Positions 54,451-62,547 of a DNA stretch of 64,000 bases are shown piece by piece. The translations under genes were made by a program, and so were the position numbers. Within the stretch, counting starts at the first letter, position 1. Every line of letters begins with the position of its first letter. The stretch comes from Eubacteriales bacterium (lineage in GTDB: Bacteria > Bacillota > Clostridia > Christensenellales > Aristaeellaceae), in NCBI GenBank assembly GCA_028705775.1, contig JAQWCW010000006.1, positions 1-64,000 on the forward strand, written 5' to 3'. The notes under the pieces are model-generated. The model was not told the origin of the DNA. It did no database searches and saw nothing but the letters and a program-made list of their open reading frames with translations.

Positions 54451-55004
54451 TGGAAAAATACATCAGCGCTCCGCTTACGGAGGAATGCGCAAAAACGCTC
54501 CGCGCGGGAGACATGGTATATATTTCTGGCGTGGTATATTCCGCGCGCGACGCGGCGCACGAGAGAATGTCCAAGGCGCTTGACGAGGGAAAGCCCCTGC
54601 CCTTTGACATATCGGGCAGTATAATCTACTATCTCGGCCCGTCCCCCGCTCGCCCGGGGCGCGTAATCGGCTCGGCAGGCCCGACGACCGCGAGCAGAAT
54701 GGACAAGTACACTCCGCGCCTTATAGACATGGGGCTTATCGGAATGATTGGCAAGGGCAAGCGCACCAAGGAGGTCAAGGACGCGATAAAGCGGCGCGGC
54801 GCAGTATACTTCGCGGCGATAGGCGGCGCGGGCGCGCTGCTTTCCAAATGCATTACCGCCGCCGAAACGATAGCCTACGAGGATTTGGGTACGGAGGCGA
54901 TAAGAAAGCTGACCGTCAAGGATTTGCCCGTTATCGTTCTTATTGACTCAGACGGGACGGATTTATACGAAACAGAGCCGCCGAAATATGCGAAAAAGCC
55001 CTGA
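54450..55004 (+). CDS. Fumarase/tartrate dehydratase-type beta subunit
   Basis: A 184-residue beta subunit. GDMVYISGVVYSARDAAHER and IGSAGPTTASRMDKYTPRL are the family core; AAIGGAGALLSK and DLGTEAIRKLTVKDLP follow. The ATG at 54450 overlaps the alpha stop (TGATG), with GGGAGGGAG upstream. It is the last recognised gene of the operon. Confidence 0.93.
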   Translation: MEKYISAPLTEECAKTLRAGDMVYISGVVYSARDAAHERMSKALDEGKPLPFDISGSIIYYLGPSPARPGRVIGSAGPTTASRMDKYTPRLIDMGLIGMIGKGKRTKEVKDAIKRRGAVYFAAIGGAGALLSKCITAAETIAYEDLGTEAIRKLTVKDLPVIVLIDSDGTDLYETEPPKYAKKP

Positions 55005-55046
55005 CGCCGTATAGCAAAGCCGCCGTATAAAAATACAGCGGAACGA

Positions 55047-55075
55047 TTGCGGTTAAGCCGTAAGAATAGTATAAT
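55047..55075 (+). promoter_or_regulatory. Near-consensus promoter before the mini-ORF pair
   Basis: TTGCGG (55047-55052), a 17-nt spacer and a perfect TATAAT (55070-55075). Transcription should start around 55082, which is the A of an ATG. Confidence 0.65.
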
Positions 55076-55081
55076 GCGCTC

Positions 55082-55168
55082 ATGAAGCAAAAGCACAAAG
55101 CCGCTTCTAGAGCGCATTTTTTCGCAGAATTCATTTCAAAATTCAAATCAGTTAAGGATGCAGAATGA
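55082..55168 (+). CDS. Candidate 28-residue basic peptide (leaderless)
   Basis: The ATG at 55082 lies 7 bases after TATAAT, so the mRNA would begin at or next to it. The peptide is basic with a likely amphipathic stretch (HFFAEFISKFKSVKD). Its stop overlaps the next ATG by four bases (ATGA). It is too short for statistical support, and no family is recognised. Confidence 0.35.
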   Translation: MKQKHKAASRAHFFAEFISKFKSVKDAE

Positions 55169-55239
55169 AAAGAAAATACTTGATTATCGGGCTGTGCATT
55201 TTAATTCTTCTGGTTCTGATGCCGAAGATAGCCCGCTGA
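55165..55239 (+). CDS. Candidate 24-residue hydrophobic peptide
   Basis: Starts MKRKYLIIGLCILILLVLM and ends in a basic tail (PKIAR), a classic single-membrane-helix design. AAGGA (55154-55158) lies 6 nt before the ATG at 55165. It overlaps the upstream mini-ORF by ATGA, as coupled genes do. It could be a toxin-like, regulatory or secreted peptide; unproven. Confidence 0.35.
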   Translation: MKRKYLIIGLCILILLVLMPKIAR

Positions 55240-55253
55240 CAAGCTTTGGCGCT

Positions 55254-55859
55254 TTACATTTCCGATTGCTTTGCGCCTGAGCATTCGATTACCCAGAAGC
55301 CCTTATGGTTGTCAATTTTCTCTGCCGTTTCGTAAAGCTCCTTCAGGTAACGCAGGGCGCTCTCCGCTCCCTGCTGCTTCCTGATTACGATATACAGTTT
55401 GCCTTTGTCCGCAAGATGCTCCCTCGCCTCGGAAAAAAAGCGATATACAACCTGCTTGCCCGCGCGGATAGGCGGGTTTGTTATAATGAACTGAAACAGC
55501 CTGTCCTCAAGCGCCGAATAGCCGTCGCTTGAAATTACCTCCGCGCAAAGCTTGTTAAGGGCGAGATTCTCGCGCGAAAGCTCAAGCGCGCGCTCGTTAA
55601 CGTCCGTCATCACAAGCTCGATTTCGGGGTATTTTTTCTTGAGTATAAGCCCGACCGCGCCCCAGCCGCAGCCCAAATCAAGCGCCGCGCCGAAAATCGG
55701 CGGGAGCGCATTGAGCAGCGTTTCGCTTCCCTCGTCAAGCTCGCCTTTTGAAAAAACGCCGTTATCCGTATACGCCTTTACCGAAACGCCGAGGCAGCCG
55801 ATTTCGGCAAGCCGCTTGTCGCTTGCGCAGTCCGGAGTATCAAAATACTGCTTAGCCAT
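55254..55859 (-). CDS. Class I methyltransferase, RsmC-like
   Basis: A 201-residue SAM-dependent methyltransferase of the small-domain RsmC type. The SAM motif is LDLGCGWGAVGL, the catalytic motif is IITNPPIRAGK, and YIVIRKQQGAES is typical of RsmC relatives. The probable substrate is an rRNA guanine N2. The ATG at 55859 overlaps the end of rsuA by 8 bases, fixing the start against longer readings. Confidence 0.9.
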   Translation of the reverse strand: MAKQYFDTPDCASDKRLAEIGCLGVSVKAYTDNGVFSKGELDEGSETLLNALPPIFGAALDLGCGWGAVGLILKKKYPEIELVMTDVNERALELSRENLALNKLCAEVISSDGYSALEDRLFQFIITNPPIRAGKQVVYRFFSEAREHLADKGKLYIVIRKQQGAESALRYLKELYETAEKIDNHKGFWVIECSGAKQSEM

Positions 55860-56580
55860 TCGCGCCCTCCGAATCCGCATAAATTGCGTCGATTTCGCCT
55901 GTGGTAAGCTCGCGCCACTCGCCCTCCGAAAGAGATTCGTCCAGAGCAAGCGAGCCGAAGGTAAGCCGTTTAAGCTCCGTTACAGGGCAGCCGCAGACCT
56001 CAAGCATACGCTTGACCTGGTGGAATTTGCCCTCGCGGAGCGAAAGGCGGCAGAGGCTTTCCGAATCGGTGGCGGACAGGATTTCAAGCCTTGCGGGCAG
56101 GCATTTCATATCGTCGATGACAAGCCCCTCGGCAATCGCCCTTTCGCTCTCCTGCGTAAGCCGACCCGCGCACCTTGCCTCATAGGTTTTCCAGACGTGG
56201 CGCTTGGGCGATAAAAGCCTGTGCGAAAGCTCGCCGTCCGTCGTAAACAGCAGAAGCCCCGTTGTGTCCTTGTCAAGCCGCCCGACAGGCATACAGGAAA
56301 GGGACGAATACACGTTTGGCAGCAAATCCATGACCGTCGGCTGATTTTTATCCCTCGCGGCAGTAAGCACGCCGGAGGGCTTATTGAGCATAACATGGCG
56401 GGTAAAACGCGAATCCAATATCGCTCCGTCAAGCGCGATTTCGGCGCTTTCGTCAAGCTTTTCACCCGCGTCAAGAGCCGCGCGCCCGTTTACGGTAACG
56501 CGCCCCTGACGGATTATGCGGGTAACGTCCGAGCGCGAGCCGACTGACAGCGCGGAAAGCAGCTTATCAAGCCTTACCAT
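55852..56580 (-). CDS. rsuA: Pseudouridine synthase, RsuA family
   Basis: A 242-residue enzyme that makes pseudouridine in 16S rRNA. The N-terminal S4 domain (RLDKLLSALSVGSRSDVTRI) and the catalytic motif PVGRLDKDTTGLLLFT with the nucleophilic Asp are clear. The start at 56580 overlaps the preceding membrane-protein gene by 7 bases. Confidence 0.92.
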   Translation of the reverse strand: MVRLDKLLSALSVGSRSDVTRIIRQGRVTVNGRAALDAGEKLDESAEIALDGAILDSRFTRHVMLNKPSGVLTAARDKNQPTVMDLLPNVYSSLSCMPVGRLDKDTTGLLLFTTDGELSHRLLSPKRHVWKTYEARCAGRLTQESERAIAEGLVIDDMKCLPARLEILSATDSESLCRLSLREGKFHQVKRMLEVCGCPVTELKRLTFGSLALDESLSEGEWRELTTGEIDAIYADSEGANG

Positions 56581-57428
56581 AGTTTCTGATAAAGGTATCT
56601 TTCGGCAGAGAGCGGAAGGGCGCAGAGCGGAATGAAGGCAAGCACGGCAACCACCCATGAGCCGCCGAGCAGAATTATTCCGTAAGCCGCCGCCGCCATA
56701 ACCGCATAGAGCGGGAAGCACTCGATGAAATAAAGCAGCATACGCGCCTTCTTGCCCTTCGTTTTGCGCGCGCCGACGCGCCATGCGGCTGATACGGACG
56801 CGCCCGACTGCAGCTCCATCGCGTAGGACGAATGAACGGAAAGCCGCCACAAAAGGAGCGCAAACCAAAGCGCCGTAAACGAGCCTAAAACGATTACAAC
56901 CCATTTAAGCAGACCCTTGAACATTTCAACCATTGTTGAGCCGAAGGGCTTCAGATAATTAAGCATCGTGTTATAGTTCATGTTCATTACTTCGTTTACG
57001 AGAAGCACGCAGATGAAAAGCACGAGCGGCAAAAGCAAAAGCACGGGCAGAAGCCTCAAAAAGCGGTAAAGCGATTCGGGAAGCGACTGGAAATAGTTCG
57101 CGAACATATGCTTTGCGGGATTATCATTCCTTCCGGAGGTTGATATTCCGTGAGAAAGGGGATACCAGATGAGTATCAGAAGCGGAAGGGAAGCAAGCAT
57201 CGGAATGCAGCCCGGCGCGATTGAGATGATAAAGGAATTGATTCTTGATATATCCTTGCTCGCTATCGCGGCAATCAATTCCGTCTGAAAGCCGCTTATC
57301 GTAAGCAGCACAGGCAGAAGCGAGAGCGCGAGCGCAAGCTGCGAAAGGAACTGCGCCAGCAGCGACTGCAAATACACGTTCTTGCGCGGCGGTATGCGCA
57401 GGGAGTTATCGGCTTGCGAATTTGACAT
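56574..57428 (-). CDS. Multi-pass membrane protein of unknown function
   Basis: A 284-residue protein with about six hydrophobic segments (around residues 24-45, 68-92, 120-145, 170-195 and 230-270) and a short polar N-terminus. A glycosylation- or transporter-type motif was not recognised. It lies 44 bases after aroK and overlaps rsuA, so it is transcribed with the aro genes but no link to aromatics is visible. Confidence 0.75.
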   Translation of the reverse strand: MSNSQADNSLRIPPRKNVYLQSLLAQFLSQLALALSLLPVLLTISGFQTELIAAIASKDISRINSFIISIAPGCIPMLASLPLLILIWYPLSHGISTSGRNDNPAKHMFANYFQSLPESLYRFLRLLPVLLLLPLVLFICVLLVNEVMNMNYNTMLNYLKPFGSTMVEMFKGLLKWVVIVLGSFTALWFALLLWRLSVHSSYAMELQSGASVSAAWRVGARKTKGKKARMLLYFIECFPLYAVMAAAAYGIILLGGSWVVAVLAFIPLCALPLSAERYLYQKLW

Positions 57429-57472
57429 TCTGTTTCTCCTTTATAGCCGCTGACTGCGGCGGTTCTCAGGCG

Positions 57473-57991
57473 TTACTGCATTGCTTTCCCAAGCAGTTCG
57501 GAAAGCTGATCCATTCCGTTATAAAAGCCCTGCCCGTTATCAAAAACATAGTCCGCAACGGATTTATAGCGCGGATAGCGCTCGTTGTATAGCTCGACAA
57601 CCTTTTCCTTGCCGCCTGCCTGAAGCATCGGGCGCCTATCAAGCTTTATATCGGACAGAATCTGCTCAAGCGGTCTGTCAATGAACACGATTACGCCCAT
57701 ATTGCGCATGAGATTGACGTTCTCGTCGCGCATTGCCGTTCCGCCGCCCGTCGAAATAACGCTCGGCTCAAAGCCGCACATGGACATGAGCGCCTCTGTT
57801 TCAAGCTTTCTGAATTCAGCCTCGCCCTTTTGACGGAAAACCTCGTTTACAGACATTCCCTCGAAGCTTTCGATATACTGGTCAAGGTCGATATACGGCA
57901 GATGAAGCCTCTGCGCCACGCGCCTGCCGAGGCTTGATTTTCCGCTGCCCGGCATACCTATCAGAAAAACGTGCTGGCAGTACATTTCCAT
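57473..57991 (-). CDS. aroK: Shikimate kinase
   Basis: A 172-residue P-loop kinase that phosphorylates shikimate at the 3-OH. The Walker A motif GMPGSGKSSLGR, the shikimate-binding DLDQYIE and STGGGTAMRDEN, and RRPML with the lid arginine are complete. Confidence 0.95.
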   Translation of the reverse strand: MEMYCQHVFLIGMPGSGKSSLGRRVAQRLHLPYIDLDQYIESFEGMSVNEVFRQKGEAEFRKLETEALMSMCGFEPSVISTGGGTAMRDENVNLMRNMGVIVFIDRPLEQILSDIKLDRRPMLQAGGKEKVVELYNERYPRYKSVADYVFDNGQGFYNGMDQLSELLGKAMQ

Positions 57992-57997
57992 TCCTCC

Positions 57998-58300
57998 TCA
58001 GGCATGATTTTCGGGCGCGGATTCTTTCCGCTCGTCAAGCATTTTCTGCTGTTCCGCCCTTGAAAGCGCCATTACCGCCTTGAAAAACTCGGCGGCATAG
58101 GGGCGCTGCCATTCCTCGCGGCAGGCGTCCGCGCGCTTTTTCAGGATTTCGCTCTCGCGGGCGGCGTTCAGCACGGGCAGATTGGCTTTCATTTTAAACG
58201 AAGCGACATTCCTTGCAAGCTCCATCCGCTTCAGGAAAAGCGGAAGCAATTCCGAATCCACATCATCAATTTCTCTGCGAAGCTCCTCAAGCGTTGGCAA
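57998..58300 (-). CDS. Chorismate mutase, AroQ type
   Basis: A 100-residue all-helical mutase that converts chorismate to prephenate. LEELRREIDDVDSELLPLF and the catalytic arginine/lysine region (RMELARNVASFKMK) are typical of the bacterial AroQ domain. No separate prephenate dehydratase is seen in the window. Confidence 0.93.
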   Translation of the reverse strand: MPTLEELRREIDDVDSELLPLFLKRMELARNVASFKMKANLPVLNAARESEILKKRADACREEWQRPYAAEFFKAVMALSRAEQQKMLDERKESAPENHA

Positions 58301-58318
58301 TGCTGTCTCCCCTTATTT

Positions 58319-59401
58319 TCATTCGTATGAGGACATTATAATATCTGCGAGCGCGAATATCAAGGCACTTTCCAAAACAGGGACGGCGCGCGGAACTATG
58401 CATGGGTCGTGCCGGCCGCGAACCTCGATTTCTCCGTTTTCATTTCCGTCAATCGTGACGGTTTTTTGCTTTATCGCAATCGACGGAGTCGGCTTTATTG
58501 CAGCCGAAACGGTCAGCGGCGTTCCGACGGTGATTCCGCCCAGAATTCCGCCGTTATTGTTCGTTTTGCTGCAAACGCGCCCGTTTTCCGTATACAGCGC
58601 GTCATTGCACTCGCTTCCGCGCATTTCGGCAGCCTGAAAGCCCGCGCCGAAGGCGACGCCCTTGACGGCGGGAACGGCGAAAAAAGCGCGCGAAACAAGG
58701 CTTTCAACCCCGTCGAACATCGGATCGCCCAGACCGGCGGGAAGCCCTGTCGCGGCAGTTTCGATAATCCCGCCGACAGAATCGCCGTCTTTCTTCGCGC
58801 TTCCAACCTCCGCGCGCATTTTTTCGTCAATGCCGCAGGTAAGCACGGGAAGCTCCTGCGCGCGCAGGCGGGAAAGCAGCTCGGGAGTAATTTCGCCGCT
58901 TTCAAGCCTCCTGTCCTCCGCCTTGCCGATTCTGACAATATGCGCGCCGATTTCGATTCCCTTTGCGGAAAGGAAGGGGCGCAGGATTGCGCCAATCAGC
59001 ACAATCGGCGCGGTTAGCCTGCCCGAAAAATGCCCGCCGCCGCGCAAATCGTTAAATCCAGAGTAGCGCTTGAAGCCCGTAAAATCCGCGTGCCCGGGGC
59101 GCGCGAAGCTTTCCGTACGCTCGTAATCGGCGGAGCGGGTGTTGGTGTTTTCGATAATTGCGCAGAGCGGAGTCCCTGTGGTATGCCCTTTATAAACGCC
59201 GCTTATGAAGCGCGGCTCGTCCGCCTCCCTGCGCGGCGTGGAAAGCGGGGATTTTCCCGGCGCGCGGCGTGCCATTTCAGCCACAATCGCGCAAGTATCA
59301 ATCTCGATTCCGCTCGGAAGGTTTTCAGCAACAAGCCCGATTCCCTCGCCGTGGCTCTCTCCGAATACGGAAAGGCGAAGTCTATTGCCCAGCATTTGCA
59401 A
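58319..59401 (-). CDS. aroC: Chorismate synthase
   Basis: A 360-residue enzyme that makes chorismate from EPSP with reduced FMN. FGESHGEGIGLVAENLPSG, RGGGHFSGRLTAPI and HDPCIVPRAVPV are conserved. It overlaps aroA by 20 bases. Confidence 0.96.
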   Translation of the reverse strand: MQMLGNRLRLSVFGESHGEGIGLVAENLPSGIEIDTCAIVAEMARRAPGKSPLSTPRREADEPRFISGVYKGHTTGTPLCAIIENTNTRSADYERTESFARPGHADFTGFKRYSGFNDLRGGGHFSGRLTAPIVLIGAILRPFLSAKGIEIGAHIVRIGKAEDRRLESGEITPELLSRLRAQELPVLTCGIDEKMRAEVGSAKKDGDSVGGIIETAATGLPAGLGDPMFDGVESLVSRAFFAVPAVKGVAFGAGFQAAEMRGSECNDALYTENGRVCSKTNNNGGILGGITVGTPLTVSAAIKPTPSIAIKQKTVTIDGNENGEIEVRGRHDPCIVPRAVPVLESALIFALADIIMSSYE

Positions 59402-60662
59402 TTCCTCCTAAGCGTCTGAATTCGTCAAAGAAGCGCGGAGCGCTCTTGCTTACCGCTTCCCAGCCGGAAAGCGCAATCGCGCCCTTGGATACAGCCGAGG
59501 CAGCGCAGAGGCTCATTGCAACCCTGTGGTCGTTATGCGAGGAGCATTTGCCGCCGAGCAGACTGCCGCTTCCGTCAATCACAAGCCCGTCCTCCGTTTC
59601 CGATACAGCCGCGCCGAGCGCGTTAAGCTCGCCCGCCATTGCCGCAAGCCTGTCGCTTTCCTTTTCGCGGAGGCGTTTTGCTCCGAAAATTCGGCTTCTG
59701 CCAATTATTCCGCAGGCAAGCACCGAAAGAATCGGCACAAGGTCGGGAATATCGGAAGCGTCAACCTCAAACGGCTTAAGCAATCCGGCGCGCTTTGCGC
59801 GCACCTTACCCCCCGAAACGCTGACGTCCGCGCCGCATTCCCGTAGGATTTCGGCTATCCGCTTATCGCCCTGCCGCGACGAAATATCAAGCCCGCAGAC
59901 CTCCGCGCTGCCGCCAAGAGCGCCCATTACAAGCGCGAACGCGGCGTGGCTCCAGTCGCCCTCCGCCTTGGCTGAAATGCCCGAAATAAAATCGGGACTG
60001 CCGAACTCAATGGCATTGCCCGCAAGGCGGATGTCCGCTCCGCAGCGCGTTAGCGTATCAAGCGTCATTTCAAGATACGGCGCGCTTTCAAGCCTTCCCT
60101 CAATCACAAGGCGGCTTGAGCCGATAGCGGAAAGCGCAAACGCCATTCCGGAAAGAAACTGGCTCGAAACGTCGCCGCGCATGGAGTATTCGCCGCTCGC
60201 AAGCTTTCCGCAAACCGATATCGAATCGCCGCTTTTTATATACTCGAACCCGTGCCTTTCGCAAAGCTCCTCATAGGGCTTCATCGGGCGCTGCATAAGC
60301 CGCCCATGCCCGATAAACCTGACAAGCCCGCAGCCGTCAAGGGCAAGCGGCAGCAGCATACGCAGCGTTGAGCCGCTTTCGCCGCAGTCAACAACCCGCT
60401 CGCTTTGCATTATCGGCGCTTTTCCTGTGATTTCAGCGCTGATAAAGCCCGAATCCTCCGCCTTGACTATCTTCGCGCGCAAGAGCGCCTCAAGCGCGCA
60501 AAGCGTTTTTTTTACATCGTCGCCCGTCTGAAGCCCTGAAAGCAGGGATTTTCCGCTAAGCAAAGACGCGGCAATCGCAAGCCGATGACAGGCGCTTTTG
60601 CTCGGAATAGCTTCAAGGCTTCCGCTGATTGCGGACGGCATTATAACCATATCAGCGCTCAT
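59382..60662 (-). CDS. aroA: 5-enolpyruvylshikimate-3-phosphate synthase
   Basis: A 426-residue EPSP synthase, joining shikimate-3-phosphate and PEP. The PEP-binding GESGSTLRMLLPLA and the catalytic Asp region (VDASDIPDLVPIL) and HNDHRVAMSL are intact. It overlaps aroB by 11 bases. The GESGSTLRML motif lies in the region linked to glyphosate sensitivity; no prediction is made. Confidence 0.96.
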   Translation of the reverse strand: MSADMVIMPSAISGSLEAIPSKSACHRLAIAASLLSGKSLLSGLQTGDDVKKTLCALEALLRAKIVKAEDSGFISAEITGKAPIMQSERVVDCGESGSTLRMLLPLALDGCGLVRFIGHGRLMQRPMKPYEELCERHGFEYIKSGDSISVCGKLASGEYSMRGDVSSQFLSGMAFALSAIGSSRLVIEGRLESAPYLEMTLDTLTRCGADIRLAGNAIEFGSPDFISGISAKAEGDWSHAAFALVMGALGGSAEVCGLDISSRQGDKRIAEILRECGADVSVSGGKVRAKRAGLLKPFEVDASDIPDLVPILSVLACGIIGRSRIFGAKRLREKESDRLAAMAGELNALGAAVSETEDGLVIDGSGSLLGGKCSSHNDHRVAMSLCAASAVSKGAIALSGWEAVSKSAPRFFDEFRRLGGIANAGQ

Positions 60663-61719
60663 ACGCGGCCTCCAGCATTTCCTCCGGCTCGAGCCTTACA
60701 ACGCGCGCCTTTCCTATCCTTTCAAGCAGAACAAAGCGTATTCCGCCCGTTTCAGCCTTTTTATCAAGGCACATTGCGGAAAGAAGCGCGCCTTTATCGC
60801 ACTCAGGGAGGCTTATATCAAGCCCGAAGGCGGTAAGCAGCGCGTCTATGCGCTTTGCGTCCTCTGCGCTGAGCGAAAGAATCCTTTCGCTCCATCTGGC
60901 GGCGGCGGAAATTCCAATCGCAACCGCCTCGCCGTGCAGAAGCACTCCGAAGCCCATAACGGTTTCGACGGCGTGCCCGAGCGTATGACCCAGATTCAGC
61001 TCCATTCTCTCGCCCCTGTCATAAGGGTCGCGCAGGACATAGTCCGCCTTGATTTCGCACGAGCGAGCGATAATTCTTTCAAAATTATCAGTGAGCGCGT
61101 CCGGCGAGCCTATCTTTTCAAGATATTCAAAAAGCTGCGCGTCGAAAATGCAGCCGTACTTGATTATTTCCGCCATTCCCGCGCTGATTTCGCGCAAAGG
61201 CAGGGTACGCAATACAGCCGTATCGATAAACACCGCCTTGGGCTGATAAAAAGAGCCGACAAGGTTCTTGCCCTCCGGAATATCCACAGCCGTTTTCCCG
61301 CCGACGCTGCTGTCAACCTGCGAAAGCAGGGTTGTCGGAATCTGTATGAAATCAACGCCTCTTAGCCATATTGAGGCAAGAAAGCCCGCAAGGTCGCCCA
61401 CAACGCCGCCGCCTAGCGCGACAATCAAATCGCCGCGCCTTACGCCCGCGCGCGTTAGCTCCGGAAACAGCGAGGTAAGCGTTTCAACGGATTTCGACGT
61501 TTCGCCGGCGGGTATGACCGAATAAAATACGCCGACGCCCACTTGCGAAAGCTGCCGAAGCACGGTATCAAGGTAAAGGGGCGCTACGTTATCATCGGTA
61601 ACTACAAGGGCGCGCCTTCCCGAATAAGCTTGCATATAATCCGAAAGGCGGCTGAGAAGCCCGTTTTCTATAAGGATATCATACGAGCCGTTTTCAGCTT
61701 TCACCGACACTTTGTTCAT
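60652..61719 (-). CDS. aroB: 3-dehydroquinate synthase
   Basis: A 355-residue NAD- and metal-dependent synthase that closes DAHP to dehydroquinate. GGGVVGDLAGFLASIWLRGV, QVDSSVGGKTAVD and NLGHTLGHAVE are hallmarks. The ATG at 61719 (MNKVSVKAENGS) is preferred because it begins the domain and overlaps tyrA slightly; a longer in-frame start lies inside tyrA. Confidence 0.95.
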   Translation of the reverse strand: MNKVSVKAENGSYDILIENGLLSRLSDYMQAYSGRRALVVTDDNVAPLYLDTVLRQLSQVGVGVFYSVIPAGETSKSVETLTSLFPELTRAGVRRGDLIVALGGGVVGDLAGFLASIWLRGVDFIQIPTTLLSQVDSSVGGKTAVDIPEGKNLVGSFYQPKAVFIDTAVLRTLPLREISAGMAEIIKYGCIFDAQLFEYLEKIGSPDALTDNFERIIARSCEIKADYVLRDPYDRGERMELNLGHTLGHAVETVMGFGVLLHGEAVAIGISAAARWSERILSLSAEDAKRIDALLTAFGLDISLPECDKGALLSAMCLDKKAETGGIRFVLLERIGKARVVRLEPEEMLEAAYER

Positions 61720-62542
61720 TCCACTTCTCCTTTTCAAGAGCGGTTTTTTTAAGGCTTTCGCATATGCGCTTCTCGTCGCCGGATTCGATAATCCCGCGCA
61801 AATCGGCAAGGTTTTTCTCAAGCTCCGATATCTGCCTTACAAGCGCGTCGGAATTCATGGAAAACAGCTCCGTCCACAGCGGCGCGTCAATATCCGCAAC
61901 GCGCACAGCGCCGCGGAAGCTGCCGCCCTCAAAACCCTTTGAAAGCATATGCTGCCCTGACGCGCAGAGCGCGGCGGCAAGCACGTGCATAAGCTGGCTT
62001 GTATACGCAATCCGCTCGTCATGGGTTTCTGCGTCCGTCACCACAATATCGCGGCAGCCGACAAGCCGAATCAGCCGCTTAATCCTGTCGATATGCTCCT
62101 TTTCAGCCAAAGGCTCGGGAACAACGATGAAATGCGCGTCCCGAAAGAGCAGATGAGTGCTGTTTGCAAAGCCGCCCTTTTCCTTGCCTGCCATCGGATG
62201 TCCGCCAACATAGCGGCAGCCTTTTGGCAGGTTTTTCGCCGCCGCGAGGATTGGGCGCTTTACTCCGCAGATGTCGCTGAGCGTAGCGCCCTTTGGCATT
62301 TTTGCGGAGTATTTTTCAATAAGGCTTACGGCAGCCCTCGGCGGCACGGCAAGAATCGTTACGTCGCATGAGGAAAATATGCTTTCCGCGTCCGCAATTT
62401 CATTTACGGCGCTCTGCGCGAGCGCTTCCTTTTCGGTTTCCGCAGACAAATCAGCGCCGGCAACGTGAATTTCGGGTTTGCCGAAAAGGGCTTTGGCAAG
62501 GCTTCCGCCCATCAACCCAAGCCCGATAATACCAACCCGCAT
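61694..62542 (-). CDS. tyrA: Prephenate dehydrogenase
   Basis: A 282-residue NAD(P)-dependent enzyme that makes 4-hydroxyphenylpyruvate, the tyrosine precursor. The Rossmann motif VGIIGLGLMGGSLAKA, the catalytic HPMAGKEKGG and TSQLMHVLAAALC are typical. There is no ACT or chorismate-mutase domain. The ATG at 62542 begins MRVGIIGLG; a GTG a few codons upstream that overlaps the aroF stop is an alternative. Confidence 0.94.
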   Translation of the reverse strand: MRVGIIGLGLMGGSLAKALFGKPEIHVAGADLSAETEKEALAQSAVNEIADAESIFSSCDVTILAVPPRAAVSLIEKYSAKMPKGATLSDICGVKRPILAAAKNLPKGCRYVGGHPMAGKEKGGFANSTHLLFRDAHFIVVPEPLAEKEHIDRIKRLIRLVGCRDIVVTDAETHDERIAYTSQLMHVLAAALCASGQHMLSKGFEGGSFRGAVRVADIDAPLWTELFSMNSDALVRQISELEKNLADLRGIIESGDEKRICESLKKTALEKEKWNEQSVGES

Positions 62543-62547
62543 TTTCT

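Noticed and set aside
54940..55146. 68-codon hydrophobic minus-strand ORF
   Set aside because: Overlaps the end of the fumarase beta gene and the promoter of the mini-ORF pair; hydrophobicity follows from the base composition of the antisense strand. No RBS stands out.
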